Assembly: GCA_022749755.1 (NCBI GenBank)
Contig: CM040453.1
Span: forward strand, 2,378,102-2,442,101
Source: Azadirachta indica
Lineage: Eukaryota; Streptophyta; Magnoliopsida; Sapindales; Meliaceae
Length of the DNA stretch: 64,000 bases
Reading direction: 5' to 3'
The translations under genes and the position numbers were made by a program. The notes under the pieces are model-generated. The model was not told the origin of the DNA and made no database searches. It was given only the letters and a program-made list of their open reading frames with translations. Every line of letters starts with the position of its first letter. Position 1 is the stretch's first letter. This document shows, in pieces, positions 12,386-27,200 of this stretch.

Positions 12386-12396
12386 TTTAGGGTTTT
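12386..12396 (-). promoter_or_regulatory. telo-box upstream of the ELP6 locus
   Basis: On the minus strand this reads AAAACCCTAAA, a telo-box typical of promoters or 5' leaders of plant housekeeping and translation-related genes. It lies about 40 bp upstream of the conserved ELP6 reading frame, so the old promoter may still be recognisable. Confidence 0.4.
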
Positions 12397-15300
12397 GCAT
12401 TTGGGAATTATTAACGGATACACTTGGACACCCTGAAATATTATTTTAGGAGTTTCACTCTCGGTTAAAATAATAATATCAACTTTTATGGGTCATTTAG
12501 TATTTCAGCATAATTTAAATTTGGGGACCTATTTGATAATAATAGAAACATTATGCCCTTAATTGTGAACAAGAAAAAAAAAACCAGGGAACCGGACGTT
12601 ATGATCCTTGCATACAATTTTGGATGTCTAGTCGTTTGTCAAAATAAGGCATCAGCGACATAAGTGTATATCTATAATTTAAAAACGACAAGTCCTTGGT
12701 TTTGGCGATAGGTGCCTATGTAATGTCTTCGTAATTTGAAAGGTACAACCGACAATGCATTTAAATTTATAAATCGAAGGTGATGGACGATGGACTTTCA
12801 CGTTCTATTTATTCTATTCAATCAGGCATATTATTTCCTTATTTGTAAAAAACATGAAAATTATGGGACCTAATTGTTATCACCCATCTTGGTTGAGAAT
12901 TCAGGTCGAGAACTCTCGATTGGAAAGTTTTCGACAAATTGAGAACTCGACCTGGATGAATGACGATGGTATGGAAAATGAACTTTTGGGCATTTGGGAC
13001 AAGTGTTTTGGTTAGTGTTTGTGCCCACAGCTGTTCGTCTTTTTTAAAATTTAAATAAAACAGTTACGAAAATAAATAATTAATTAATTAGATAAATAAA
13101 TAAAGATATCTAAAATTGTTGGATAATAGAGTCGCAGCCATTTGGCACCAGCTGGCACTTTCACCATCATTTTGTCTTTAAACTGCTTTCAATTCATCAC
13201 ATCATGATCATCAAAATTATAACAACCATTCAAAACGTTTAGGGATTTTTCATATATAAAAATGTAATCCACTTTTGTAGAAGAATTATTTCACCATGAC
13301 AAAACATTCGGAGAAAATAAATTGCGTAAAAGTTTCAATTGTATTAGTAGTAAATATAATAATAAGAGGTGTTCAAAATTTATATACATAATAACACCAC
13401 ACTCTTTATTTTAATTAAGGTGAATTAGATGGTAAAATAAAATAATAAATGATTTTAAGAAATTTAAAAAAATTTATCATTAAATCAATGAGATATATAA
13501 TTTTGTTTAATTAATATAAAGTGCTTGATTAGGAGCTCCTAAACCTTTTAAAAATAAAGTTATTAGTGAACTACTCGGTTACCCTCATCATCAAGTCTTT
13601 AATATTATTAATTAAGTCAAAGATTTTACAAATATAGTAGGTTAATAAGGGACCCACACAATAGAGGGGTGCACCGCTCTTTGGTGTAGCCGCTAAGTAC
13701 CCTAGATTCTCTCAGTTCTCAAGCCGAGAATTTGAAAATGGGCTATAAGACGATAAACTACGGCTTTTATGATAATAATATTATAATAATAATAATACAA
13801 TGAAATTTAATTAATTCATTTTAATCCCTTAAAATACGGCTTGACGAAAATGGCTCTTTCAAAGCCTCGGTTTTACCGCGCAAAAGCGCAGCCAAAATAC
13901 GATCTTTATCAAATTCTAAATTATTATTATTTTTGAAAAACCAATTTTTTAAATTCAAATTAAAGGTAAAATAAATTAATTAATTTATATTTAAAATTCA
14001 TCATTGAATATTACAATGAATGTTGAGTAAGTTCTATTTAATTCTAAACATTTTACATCATTTATAAATATTTAGTTTTCTTAAATTTTTATAAGTTGGT
14101 TTTAACGGAAATAATTTGCGCTAAATTTATTTTTTAAAAAAAAAATTATATATTTGGGCACCTCTCGCACGGCCTCATGGTAAATGCAAAATTAAAAGAC
14201 AATTTTAGCCTCCAAGTTTTTGAGAGAAGTCCTGGATTGATAAGGGTACTATAGTCTTTTTTGTGGGGAGTGATGCGGTGCACGAGCAGTAATAGCCGTC
14301 CAAACAATTTTGATGCTTGGTTTGTAATAAAGGAATTTCAGCAGCCAAAACAGGAATTTGTCTTTTTGGTATTATATTTTATATATTCATGTTTTTCCCC
14401 AATAACATGAGATATTATGAAATTTCACATGTATTACATGAAAATGTGTATCTAACCCTGCCTATTTACAAGGATTCCTTAACCATCCACTACTAATAAG
14501 CAACTAAAAAATGAATCATATTTTATATGATAAAAAATGTTTATTAGATATGAAAAAGTCATCTCTTATTATAAAATTTATTAATAAGTTATCAATATCA
14601 ATAAAACTAAACAAAGGAATATAAATTATAGTGTTAAGTGCCTATTTGATTAATTAATGAGGTACAAATTTTTTTATTTTTTTATTTTTACAATAATAGG
14701 AGGACAAAAAAAAAACTTTGATGATATCTGTTATTGTGGATGAGTTGTGCATTTATTAAGTAAATAATAAGTGTGAGGGTTATTTATTAAGTAAATAATA
14801 ATAATTACAACAAGCATAAAGTTACCTATATTTTGTAAATAGAAATGATTGTGTGTGAATGTTTGCTGTTGATTTTTAATGGTTTGTCTTCTTTTATCAT
14901 TTTTCCTAGCTTTACAATTTAATTATTTTTTTTTACTTGTATGATCATTTAATAATTTTATTATTTTGGTTAATCCAATCATTTTAAGAATGATATTTTA
15001 ACAATTTGATTTTAATATTTATAAAAAAATTGACCAACTTTTTTTCCGATCCAATTTTAATAATTTATTTTTTATTTCATATTGTCATCTATTAAACTTT
15101 GGTATTTTTTATTAATCCGATGATATTTAATGATGTGATAATCTTTTTACACATATGCATATTTTAATTACGTAATTTTTTTAATAATTTATTTATTTTA
15201 ACTAAAGGTTGTTATTTTTCACATTTTGGCCAGTTTTTTCCTTCATTTTTAATGATGTGGTCATACTTTACCAATATGCTCATTTTAAATGGTAGAATTA

Positions 15301-15564
15301 ATATTAATTATTTGGTCATTTTAGAAACTCAAATAGAAGAATTCAAAAAATTTTAGGGTACTTCCTGAAAATTTCTAAGATACAAGGGCACAACTGCAAA
15401 AAGACGTCAGAATGAAAAGATGAAAAATTGAAAAAAGAGATATATACTAGAATAGCCCTTCCTGTATGAAGTTTCTCTCTCTCTCTGTCCTAAGTGGTGT
15501 TTGGTCTGTCTGTGTTCTCTCTTTTGGAGTGATAGTGTTTAGAGGTAAGAAAGAATTATAAGCC
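12397..15564. other. intergenic, AT-rich; contains the kinase promoter
   Basis: No coding segment is supported. Near 12901-12958 there is a short imperfect inverted repeat around CAGGTCGAG (arms about 10-20 bp). From about 13400 to 15300 the DNA is very AT-rich and low in complexity. The last 150 bp hold the likely promoter and leader of the kinase gene. Confidence 0.6.
15440..15450 (+). promoter_or_regulatory. probable TATA box of the PBL7-like kinase gene
   Basis: The motif GATATATACTA lies about 120 bp upstream of the ATG and is followed by a CT-repeat leader (15475-15489), a common arrangement of plant 5' untranslated regions. Inferred from position only. Confidence 0.4.
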
Positions 15565-18500
15565 ATGGGTTGGTTTCCGTGTGCTGGAAAATCAGACAAA
15601 AATGCAAAGAAAAAACAAAGCAAGAAGCTTGATGATCAGATCTCAACAACTTCAGGTATTTCTATCAACAATACTCAGCTAAATTTTACAGACCAACATA
15701 ACACATCTGAATTTGGTGTTTTCACTCTATATCCACTAATGTTTTATACTTTTTGTGGTAAGTTTTCATGCATTTCTACCTTTTGGATATGCTTGGATTG
15801 AGAAAATTCCATTTTGCCTTACTGTTTTGATCAGTACTCCGTGGGTTTTGAATAGTGTTTTGATCTGCTTTGAATATTGTGGATGTGGTTTGAGGAAAAT
15901 GTTCCGAGTTTATGATTGTTTAATTATTGGTTTAAGCTATGTGGGTCTCTTTCCAAATCAAAGTGTTCCAGAAGATTAGTATTTTCAGGGAACTTTGAAT
16001 TTTTATGATTAGGATTTATCTTGGGCTTGTTGGACTTCGATTCTTTGAATATGAGTTTTGCATTGGCTTGAAATGGTAGTTGTTGAGCCTGATATCTTTT
16101 TCATTACAACTTCAATTTGTAATTTGCTAACAATTGTACTTCTTTGGACACCCTGTTAATGAAGCTGACTCCAGTCAATAGCATGAACTGCTTGATCTTT
16201 TGTGTTGATTCAACTCTTTTAATTCTTTCTAGTTTGAATTCTTTGGAAACTTGCATATTTTGGTGGCTAAAGAGGTAGTTCTATGTGGAGACAATAGGTT
16301 AAATTAATATTTATTGCGCACGGGTCTACTTGTAGTAGTTCTTAATGGTAGAGTGAAAGAGTCTGTTTACCTTCAGAAGCATAGTAAAATTCCACCTTAT
16401 TCTGAAATAAATTTTGTTTTAAATGTGATTAGTAACTGGTTTTGATGGAAGTGCAATGCCGTATTAATTATGGATATGAGTCGTTTTTTTGTTTTGTGTG
16501 ATTGAAATGATCCAATCTGCAAATCTTCTTGGCTATGTTTGTATTTTGTGATTTTTGTTTGTTTGTTAGCTTTTAATGATGAGGTAGTACCATTTCCTTT
16601 GTAATGAAAGTGAATTAAAATCCATTTGGCTTTTGCTTACGTAACGGTGCTATGTTTCAGTTGGGCATAGTCTGTTTGGTAGTATTAAGTGTAATTTTGT
16701 TATGTTGTTACTTCAGAAAAATTGAAGGCAAATTCTGATGTAAAAAAGGAGGATTCTAAGGATGGGGGATCTGATCATATTGCGGCACATACATTTACAT
16801 TTCGTGAATTGGCAGCAGCAACAAAGAATTTCAGAGCAGATTGTCTATTGGGTGAAGGAGGTTTTGGACGGGTATATAAAGGACGACTGGAGAGTACCAA
16901 TCAGGTTCGTTAACTTCATCAGATTTAGTGGTTCCAGAAATGGCATTATACAGTTATGCTTTTTTATTTATCTTTTATTTCTTTTTATGTCATCGTGCTA
17001 TATTTATTCTTGTCAGGATATGATCAATTGTATATGCATTTGAGACTTACCACTTATATCTTGACTCCTATGTAAGCTTTTTACCAAAAGTTCCATTCAA
17101 TCTTTACATCAACCACTCAACTTCATGGTTAATAACCAAATACTGACACTATGATTACCTCTTCCAACTCCACCTCTTCCCTCAGTGTAGTTAACACCTC
17201 TGAGCACGTATTGCTGATACCATTTCATGACTGTTAATGCTTCATATTGCCAAACATGTTATGTATACATGAATTTTCAAAGCAGATGCTTGTATTTGGA
17301 ACATTTTAAATGTAAAATCGAGGAGAGGGTAGCAGGATTATGTAACGTATCCAAATCAGTGTTCAGTTCCATCTTTTACTCTTCAATTTATAATGTTCTG
17401 GCATGTTGCAAAGGCACACAAAACACAGAAAGGGGAAATTTGATGAAGAATTTATTTAAAAAGCATGCACACTTATCTAGGACCGAGAGAACAGAGACAG
17501 AGATTCTTTGTTTGACGTAATTAACTTTGTTCAAGCTCTACCATACTTGGTTAGCTTCCTGCAATATGAAAATTTATAATGGATATGATAACTCTAGCAT
17601 TTATTGTTTTTAAATGCTCTAACTATATGAAATAGGTTGTAGCTATCAAGCAACTTGATCGTAATGGGCTGCAAGGGAATAGGGAATTCCTTGTTGAAGT
17701 ACTGATGTTAAGCTTACTTCACCATCCCAATCTTGTAAACTTAATTGGTTATTGTGCTGATGGAGATCAGAGACTCTTGGTCTATGAGTACATGCCGTTG
17801 GGATCATTGGAAGACCATCTGCACGGTATGTACAACATAAAGCACCATTATTCATTTGACAGTAATAAGTGCTATTATTTTCATGTTGAGATATCTGGAT
17901 TACTAGCATTTGAGAGTCTAAAGTATCTTGTTCCTTATAAATTTGGTTTTGAATTGAAATTTTTAGGCACAAGAGTTACTACTTCTTTAAAAGTTAAAAT
18001 ACTTTTTAATGAATCTAATTTTACTATCGCTGTAACACTTAGTAGAGTCCAATAACTATTTTGTATGTAGATAATCCAGTTTTATAAATCTTAACAAGGC
18101 TGATACAGTTTTATACAAAGTATGATAATTTGCATGCACAGGGATCATAGTGGCAACCAATTACCAATACCACTGTTAACCTTAACATGTCTGTTTATGG
18201 TGCTTAAAAACCAGAAGATATCTAGGTTCATTTTGCTTATATTATAATTTTGTTTAATTCACCCTGATTATGGCATTTTTTATTTAAGTCAGTAATTTAT
18301 CTTCTTGTATGCTTGTGTGCATCAGACCTCCCGCCAGATAAGAAACGATTGGACTGGAATACAAGAATGAAAATAGCTGCTGGCGCTGCAAAAGGCTTGG
18401 AATACTTGCATGACAAAGCTAACCCCCCCGTTATATATCGGGATTTGAAATGCTCAAACATTTTACTTGGTGAAGGTTATCATCCAAAGCTATCTGATTT

Positions 18501-19777
18501 TGGCTTAGCCAAATTGGGCCCTGTTGGCGATAAGACCCATGTGTCTACCAGAGTGATGGGAACATATGGATATTGTGCACCTGAATATGCCATGACCGGT
18601 CAGCTTACACTGAAATCAGATGTTTATAGCTTTGGGGTTGTTCTTCTTGAGATTATTACGGGCAGAAAAGCCATTGACAACACAAGAGCTGCTGGGGAAC
18701 ACAATCTAGTTGCATGGGTAAGACTTTTATCTTTTCCTCTGTTTTGATGCTTATATTGTTGAATCCTGTCTTATGCTGTCTGCTCTATTAGTAGTCTAGA
18801 TATTATTGGCAGAAGCCTTGCAGACGGAGTCATATTTGGCTGTCAATGTGTATGTCATTTTCTTTACTGAATGAACATGCATCAACTAGTTGACACCTAT
18901 TTTCTGTTGCATTACTGTAATAACATCCTTGCTTTGTTGATGAATCCACCTTAATTTACTGCTTCTGGTCATTAAGCTTCCTTGATGCTCTTTGATTGTT
19001 AACTTTGACGCTTTGATTGTTAACTTTGACGCAACTTGGAATGTTTAGGAGTTGAGGTTATTTTAACAGCATCACATCATGGGCTATACAAGATTATGAT
19101 GTTGAATATGATATTTCTTAAATATTACTAAATGTCATAAATGTGCTGAAAAAAGAAAATGTAGACGAACAGAAATTTACTCTTGACAAAAGAAGAATGA
19201 ACAAGAAACTTGTGAAGAAATATGTCTTACAGAGAAAAAAAAACTAAACCTTGAAGAACAGTCTTAAGCTAGAACCTTAAAAGCAAAGGCATTTGGACCC
19301 ACAAAAAAGTCATTAGAATTCAATCTTATGTCATCTATCAATGACTCTCTTGAAATAATTTATCTCTGTTCCTCTGCTATGAAAGTTGGCATTTAAGCTC
19401 TGATGGCAGAATTGAAAAGTGCGAAGTATTCCCAAATCCTTCGAAGCAAAATTAGAAGGTTTCTCAGTAGATTCAGAAATTCATACCAAATGAATGTTGT
19501 TTTAATGTTGCAGGCGCGACCCTTGTTTAAAGATAGGAGGAAGTTCTCACAGATGGCTGACCCAATGCTCCAAGGCCAATATCCTGTGCGGGGACTATAT
19601 CAAGCTCTTGCTGTTGCTGCAATGTGTGTTCAGGAACAGCCTAATATGCGGCCCTTGATAGCTGATGTAGTCACAGCCCTTAGCTATCTTGCTTCTCAAA
19701 AGTATGATCCTGAAACGCAGCCTGTACAGAACTCACGCGTGGCCTCTTCAACTCCGAGAGCCAGAAGGGAACAGTGA
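15565..19777 (+). CDS. PBL7: receptor-like cytoplasmic kinase, subfamily VII (PBL7/CDL1-like)
   Basis: Ser/Thr kinase that relays signals from plasma-membrane receptor kinases. Five exons join in frame to 374 residues: 15565-15655, 16717-16904, 17636-17825, 18326-18717, 19514-19777. The N-terminus MGWFPC offers Gly2 for myristoylation and Cys6 for palmitoylation, as expected for membrane-anchored RLCKs. Kinase landmarks: glycine loop GEGGFG at 76-81, ATP lysine in VAIK (K98), catalytic YRDLK (D196), DFG (D214), activation loop TRVMGTYGY and APE (241-243). The join [15 protein letters not shown] across intron 4 is the family-typical sequence. Length matches the short PBL5/6/7 group and not the longer PBL27. 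In Arabidopsis CDL1 is, from memory, adjacent to PRR7, and here too the PRR7-like remnant is the next clade-matching gene upstream. All catalytic residues are present, so I call it active. Confidence 0.92.
18991..19035. repeat. short tandem duplication in kinase intron 4
   Basis: Two adjacent copies of a unit containing TTGATTGTTAACTTTGACGC. This is a minor local duplication inside an intron with no evident function. Confidence 0.7.
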
Positions 19778-21216
19778 AGTGGTCAAGCAGCAAAGAGTTA
19801 TCTATAGACTTCAATCCTTGGAAGTCCATGATAAAAATTGTTGCCTTGCTGTTCACTTCAGTATCTCTCAATGGTTTGCAGTCCATGGGTTAATATTTGT
19901 AGAGGTCGATGCATTGAAAGTCAGCATTATACAATTTTTACTGTACATGAGATGGTTTCCTGCTTATCAAATTTTGCATTACTCCAGATAGCAGGTGCAG
20001 TGTCCAGCCCCCAATGTTTGGTGTAATAGGGATTCTTTTTTACTTCTACCACCTCTTGTTTTTCTCTCTAGTTCTTTCTCGTTATATTTTCTCAACAAAT
20101 TCTTTTTGTATGTACCATTGAGATTGGAGCTCTGTATCTAAATTCTCGCTATAAAGAAACCAGTTCTCTTCGTTAAAAGAGTATACAAATATATGTTCAT
20201 TGGCATTATTTGTGTTGAATGGATGCCTCATGCTCTTCAATTTTAAAAGGTTAACTCCTCGTGTTTTTGACTTCTCTTTTCCTTCCATTATCATTTTCCT
20301 TGAGAATTTTGAGCTTTCGATTGCATTGTCTTGTCATTGTATTTGAGGACTAAGACAGTAGACAAGCGTACTCCTCTAGTTTCTTGGTAAGAAAGCCAAG
20401 CCAAGACGCCGGTAAAATGAAAATTCCGGTCAACTGCCTACACCTTGTCCGTGTTATTTCTGTAACATTTATTTTATCCCCATGATTGATATTTCTTTCC
20501 ACTGCTTACCGACGCGGAACCTGATGCGACGACAAACCGCCCATCTCATCTAAGTTTTCGAAGCAACTTACTAATAACCAAAATTGATTAATTAATGTGC
20601 ATCAAATAACGCTTCGGTCGCCTACACTTTTAATTGAAAACTCTAATGCAAATATTTTGACCAAAACACCCAATGCTTTACGTAAAATATGAAAAAATTA
20701 CAAAAGAAAACTTCAAATTTCGTTTGTGGCAGTCGATGGTGGTAGATCTTTTGTTTTTTTTTTTTTTTTTCTTTCCGGTAATAACAGTTAAAAAAATATG
20801 CAATAATGGCCGAAATTTCTCCCGAAAGACAAAATAAATCACCATATGTTGGATGTACCTACAATATTGAAAGCAACGGTAAAAGTAAAGGTAAGGGATA
20901 CAAGAATGAGAAAGATTATACAGTTGTTTTACTATTGATCGCATGTTTTTTTGTTACATTCTCTTCTTCCTAGACTATTATTATTGCTGCTACTTAATGA
21001 ACAAACGAACAACAAATGGATGGATATGAGCCCTGTATTTGTTTACTAGTCAAAAATTACAGACAAGCAAACTATTTTTCTACAGACTCTCCTGAACTGT
21101 CACTGAAAAATATCTACCAAGATAATGGAATACATACGAATTTTGGTGGCCGAGAAGACGGATATATATATATATATATATCTATAGGTATATCATTATG
21201 ATAAACCTGTGTCTCT
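19778..21216. other. convergent intergenic region between kinase and TBC genes
   Basis: The 3' untranslated region of the kinase runs from 19778 for an undetermined distance. A T17-type run lies at about 20754-20770 and a TA microsatellite at about 21160-21182, just downstream of the TBC stop codon on the minus strand. No gene is supported. Confidence 0.6.
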
Positions 21217-24200
21217 CTACTCTTGTACTTCAACACCGTTTGTATCTTTCTGCTCAATGCTTGGAGACTCTGTCTCGTTTGCAGCCTTGGTGCTTGGACT
21301 CTGTCTCTCGTTTGCAACCTTGGCATCTGTTGGCCCGTCAGTGCTATTTGGCTTCCCCTGTTTCATCCAACAAATTTGAATGAGTTCTTAACTAGACAAC
21401 ATGTCAAGTGTAAGTTAACCAGTAGGGTATGTTTGAAAAATGCAACTTGCATCCTTCACAGTTAAATACAAATGTATGGTATCCATTATATTGATTGAAA
21501 AGGCACAGAAACATATAGATTTTTTTCTATAGCTGTGTAATAAAGGCAATAAAACAGAATACACAGAAAACAAAAGCATAAGAAAACAAACCTTATTCCT
21601 GTCACGCCATCCAAGCCCAAATGGCCGAGCTAGTAAACTAATCTTTCTTCCAGGCACTTCTTGTGCGGGCTCTTGATTGCTTCTTGCTGATGAATCTGGA
21701 TGTGGAGATCTACAAAGAAAACCTATACCCCTCAGAAGATAGAAATTTTATTCATAGACGCAATATGTACATGATATATTAAATGCTTATAAACAAGTAC
21801 TTTCACATCGATGGAGCAGCAAACACATTGTATGTGAGTATGTGAGAACCTTTGCTAATTCTTTTTACTTTCAGGAAGCAAGAGTTGGGGGTTTTGATAT
21901 TAACGAGTGCCAATTATACAAAAATGAAACAAAGGATAGTGATGGACTAGATTTTGTCAAAGCCAAAAACAGAAAATTAAAATGTGAGGTATAAAATATT
22001 TTTAATTTGTCAAATAGAACACAGAATGTGATCAAAAGCAATGTGGAGGAAAGTGATAGATTAGATTTTGTCAACAGTGAAAATAGGACTCAGAGCAAGG
22101 TGTATAAAACAATTTAATATGGGCAAAAGGATTAATTACTAACCGTGGAGAAGGTTGTGCTTTAAGTTGGCCAGATTGGTACTGCAAGGTTGCCTCCAAC
22201 ATTGATTCGGCCATAACCACTCTTTTCTCCATTTCAGCAAGTGAAGCAACAGCCTCTTCATACTTTTCCTGCATAGATATAGTTTTTGTACCAGAAGGAG
22301 AACGTGAAAATGAAGACCAAATAAAATATAAAAAAACGGAAATTGTACACAATGAGTTATTTTGGAATGGAGATCATGTTTAAGGAGCCAGCTAGATTAA
22401 GAGATGTATTTTCAGCTGATACAACAAAGACCAATATATGGCCAATAAACTTGAGAAAGACCGACATTTTTTGACATTTTAGTAAAAAGAGAGGAAGAAA
22501 AGCAAAACAAAAATATATAAGATATAAAGACTGTTGACAGACTACAAAAGCAACATGCGTATGATATAGATGACAGAGCAGTAAAGCTATATACAACATA
22601 TGGCTCTAGCCAAATAGGATTCATCTAGTTGATTCCAGATAGCTGAGAGAAAATCTAATAAAGATGACAGAGTTTATGTAAAATATAGTAAGTTCCTACC
22701 ATAACATAGCAAACTGCAAACTTCAAAATCAACAAAAGTACCTGGAGCACTTGAGCAGCATATCTCTGAGCTGCTGCATCTTGTTCAGCAAATATGCGAG
22801 CATCTTCTGTCACTTTTTGCTCTTGCTCTACCCGCATTAACACCTTCAAAGGTTAAGTGGTCTCAACATTATCATGACCAGCCAATCACAAGATAGTTTA
22901 ATTCTTTCTCAAGTAGCAGTCATTAAAAGTGAAGCAAAAACGATTACCTGGAGCATGGCATTTTCTTGTTCCTGCTTCTCAGCAAGGGCCCTCCGAAGCT
23001 CAGCAACCTCTTGCTCTAACTGCTCAACCTGTTGATCACAAGAAGCTAAGTATGCAATATAATCAAGTGAAGCAGGCTAACAACTAAATAAATGACAGAA
23101 ACATGTATAGGAAGAATAAAATCATATAATATGTCAAAATACAATTTTCCATGGGTAATGGTTATTGGATTTACGCGTGCACTCAATTGACGCCTGTTAT
23201 CCTGCTTGACCATCTCCATCAAAGCTGTCTCCAGCTCCTCAGCTCTGACAAAATGGGAAGATACAAGAATATTAATGATGTACAACTAGAAAATCCTAAA
23301 TGGATTCAAGAACAAAGTATTCCACTAACGAAACTTATAGCAACTGCTAGGTCAAACTTCCAGAGAGTAAGAACCTCTTGGTTCATTTGTGACAATGGTT
23401 TTTTTGGGCTGAATTGGTTCAAGCAGAGGGAAAGGTTTCAAACATGCAGTAACCAGGAATTTTCCAGCTTTCAGTCATCTTACAGCTCCAGTTTTTCAAC
23501 CCAATTTCAGTAGCAAAGAATTTGATATAGAAGAATTCTGTTTCCTTACAGAGCGAACATCAACGATTGAGGTGACTTCTATGCAGGGGCATCAAAGCAG
23601 TGATATAAGATATCCTAGCAGGTAGGGTGCATAAATCGGAGCAAAATTTCTTAGTAAATTGGTTTTCAATTGGCTCATTGACAGGATCACATAGATTAAA
23701 GAATACAACAATCACAAAGCAGCTATCTTAAATCTGAGGATGGATGGGTATAGTAGTGACCAGCAAAAGAAAGGAACCTATGCACACAACTGGCCTCAGT
23801 ACATAACAGCCCAAGTGTACTTGCCTCAGTACTTCTATACAGTATGTTTAAGACACTACCTGAGTAGAGCAGATCTTTTCTCCTCCAGCAACCTGCACAA
23901 TTCAACTTTTAACCACACCACCTGAAAATAGATCATATAATGAAAATCAGAGTTATTTTTAAGAATATTGCTCTAGTTTATCAACTAATTGCAGTTAGAA
24001 AATACAAAACTACATCAACTCAGACTAACAACATAAAGAAGGAAGTAAAAGATCCATCCTTCCTAACCCAAAGAAGACAAAGAAACATATTGGAATATAA
24101 TTTTAAACTTACTAGTCTTTACCTTCTCAAATTTCTGGCATGATTCTCAAGATGGCTAGTCTAATATCCTATAGGATATATCAAAATGATGCAAATAAAT

Positions 24201-27200
24201 CCAGTTCAAGCTCTTCTCACCATCATTACATATAATCCCATAATTTCCCCTAAAATGTACAAGCACAGGTCGACAACATCTACTTATTCATTGGGAGCTT
24301 ATGGATATATATGGACAAATGACACAACAAAGGTCATTGATCAAGATTTTGAAATTAAAATAGCAATATTCTTTAGAAGGTGTGATTTTGAAAATTGACA
24401 TCTAAGCCCAGCAAATTTAGCAATCTTGCACAAGCAAATTCAACAAAGTAGTAAATGTAAGTGAAAAAGCTCAAAATCAAAATCTGAGTATCATCTGGCC
24501 AGTTATATTAGCTAAAACATCATTTGCAGACATTAAGAGACAGATAATGGAATGCTTAATTTCATAACTCTATAAGATGAAGAAGAGATTATGCTCCAGA
24601 GTAGAAGAAAGCATGTACCCTACCTGCTCTTGAAGATCTGGAACAGAATCTATCTCCCCATCTCCTGTAAGGCTAATAAGAACTTCATCTGCATTTGTGG
24701 AACCAGACTCTGAACGGGATAAGTTACCATTTTTCTGTCTATCATCTGATCGAGCTGTTTTATTTGAATCTATCATCATTGACTTAGGATCCTGCTTAAA
24801 ATTATATAGTTTAGATGCTAGACCCTGAGAATCCCTCCAAACTTGAAGCCCCTTTGATCTTTCCTCCGCAGAAGCTATTACAGAAGGTCGATGCTTGTTT
24901 CTCAATTCATGTAATCTGCTTTCATTTACATTTTGGTAACCCATGCAAGCAGTCAATACAAGTTGACTGCTATCAAAGGTCGAGCCAGCTAGAGACTGTA
25001 GCAAAGTAACTGCATCCCCAGCATCCTTAGTTGTAACTAACGCAGGGCCTACAAGAAACTGAGTGAAAGTAAGTTTCACAAAGTAAAACGGCCTCGAGAA
25101 TTTCTTTTCATATTTCATAATACATCATATGACCAGAAAATTTGGATTCTTTTACCCAGTACCATATAATTCCATCAAAGCAAGGGCTGTTCTAAAAAGC
25201 ATGACTCGGTTTCCTTCAAAAAGAAGCACATCCCAGATGCGAAGAACTGCAATGAGAGAAGAGTCATCAGATTACAAGAAAACTTGCTACATAAAAAATT
25301 ATGCCAATGCTGATTGTGCAAATAAGCATGCAAACGTTGAGTGACCAAGAAACTACTTTCAAGAAAAGACATGCCAATTTTATGATGCATTGTTTAATAT
25401 GACCAAATTTACATCGACTATTGAATTCATAGAAAACACGGCATAAAACCTGACCACTTTCCCAAGGAAGCATGTTCATGAAAATGGAAAGGAACCAAGG
25501 TCCGGTAACCCATGCCACTTGCACTCCCAAATAATCAAGATGATTGACTGCACCAGGAGTTAATATGACATCAAAACCAACCAACAAGATTCATATGAAG
25601 AGAGTACTTGAAAATATGCAAAACCAATGAAAAATTATATCTACAAACTAACCCAATTTAGGAAATCTCTCACGCACCAACTCTTCAAAAACAAGTTGGT
25701 CAACCTGACAAAATTGAATGTGTCATGAGATGCCCATCAGTGATCACTGAATGATTTCCTCCACCTCGTTGATATGTATTACATAAGAAGAAAGCAGAAA
25801 TACACAAAACTGCTAAGGGGTCAAAGGAGAGTTACATTACCTGAGATTCTATCATTTCCTCCGAATAATAGCCATCAAAATAGTCATCAATAATGCCCAT
25901 CAATGCCCTAGGAATTAAATCATAATTTAGAAGCAGTTATAGCGAAGATCTCTCACTAACTGGAATCAAATAACAGAATGGGAAAATTGTGAAATAATAA
26001 TTTATAATTAGATGATTAATCAATTTCATAATTACAAGCTAACTACAAGCCAGACCAAACAGGAAATATGGTTAGTTGTTAATTTTAAGTGCATTAGGCA
26101 ATAAAACAGCTACAGTTTACAAATATGATACTAAAGAATGAAGAAAACCAAAGAGTAGGAGAGAGAGCATAACATCATGCGTTCAGTAAGAGAATAAAGA
26201 AGTTAACGACAAACTGAGTACTATCAAACTAAGTTCAAGAACCTACCAGAAGGCATTTTCTTCAGGCATCAGAAGTAGCAACAAGGCAGCAAAGAAATTC
26301 ATGGCCTGATCAGAGTGAAGAATGAGCAAGACAGTTATCAGACGAGAGCACCAGTACAAGCCTCAATACCAATTTTGACTTCTTGCATAAGTTGGTTGAG
26401 AACATTTTCTCAAACAAACTTTAACAGTTAGGAAAAACCAAACAAAAACTTAAGTACTTGACTCAATTGTTATAAATCCCCACTCTTACAAGGGCAAACC
26501 CATGAGGGTTCATTATGGTAGGTCTAAATCCAGTGGTAATAAAATCTTGCACACACTCGTAAAAAGATTGAAGTGTCACAAAAATTTACCAAGTTATATA
26601 GTAAATGTTTCTCCCTTTTGGCCAATGCCATTGAAAAACACCACAATACAAACATCAAGAAACATTCAGAATAGAATACCTGACAGTATCCAACAGAGGG
26701 GTTATGACGAGCATATGCTGTAAGCAACCTTCTTAAAGCATTTCTACCATCATCATCCAGAGCAGGATGACCAGGGAATGTTCGAGGCAAATCCTGCAAA
26801 AAGTCCAATAACAAGTTAGGGAACTAGGTTGGATAGTACCAAATAAATGAAATAGCACCCACAGGAAGAGCACCAATATTTAGAAAACCACATCTGCAAT
26901 GACCTTCTCAATCTGCCCTTTCCATTTCTCAGGCACGCATACAGAGTCTGTGGTTAAACTCTTGCTATCTGACTGTTGTTCTAAGTTATTACCAGAATTA
27001 TTTTCTGAAGCAAGCAGATCTTGGTAATACTTCTCCAGTCGACGTGCCCTCACACCGACAAAGGCTTGCCAAAGCTGAAATTGCAAGCATCAAGCAGTTT
27101 AAAAGATTATCATTCATGAGAGCTTCATTAGAGGAGAAATGAAAAAATAAAAAAGGAGAGAGCTTAAAAGAGCTTGATGTACCTCTCCCCGAAGAGCCAT

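Noticed and set aside
12901..12958. Inverted repeat around CAGGTCGAG as a terminator or miRNA precursor
   Set aside because: Pairing is short and imperfect, and there is no sign of transcription nearby.
15565..19777. PBL27 as identity of the kinase
   Set aside because: PBL27 has a much longer C-terminal tail; the 374-residue length and the sequence fit the PBL7/CDL1 group.
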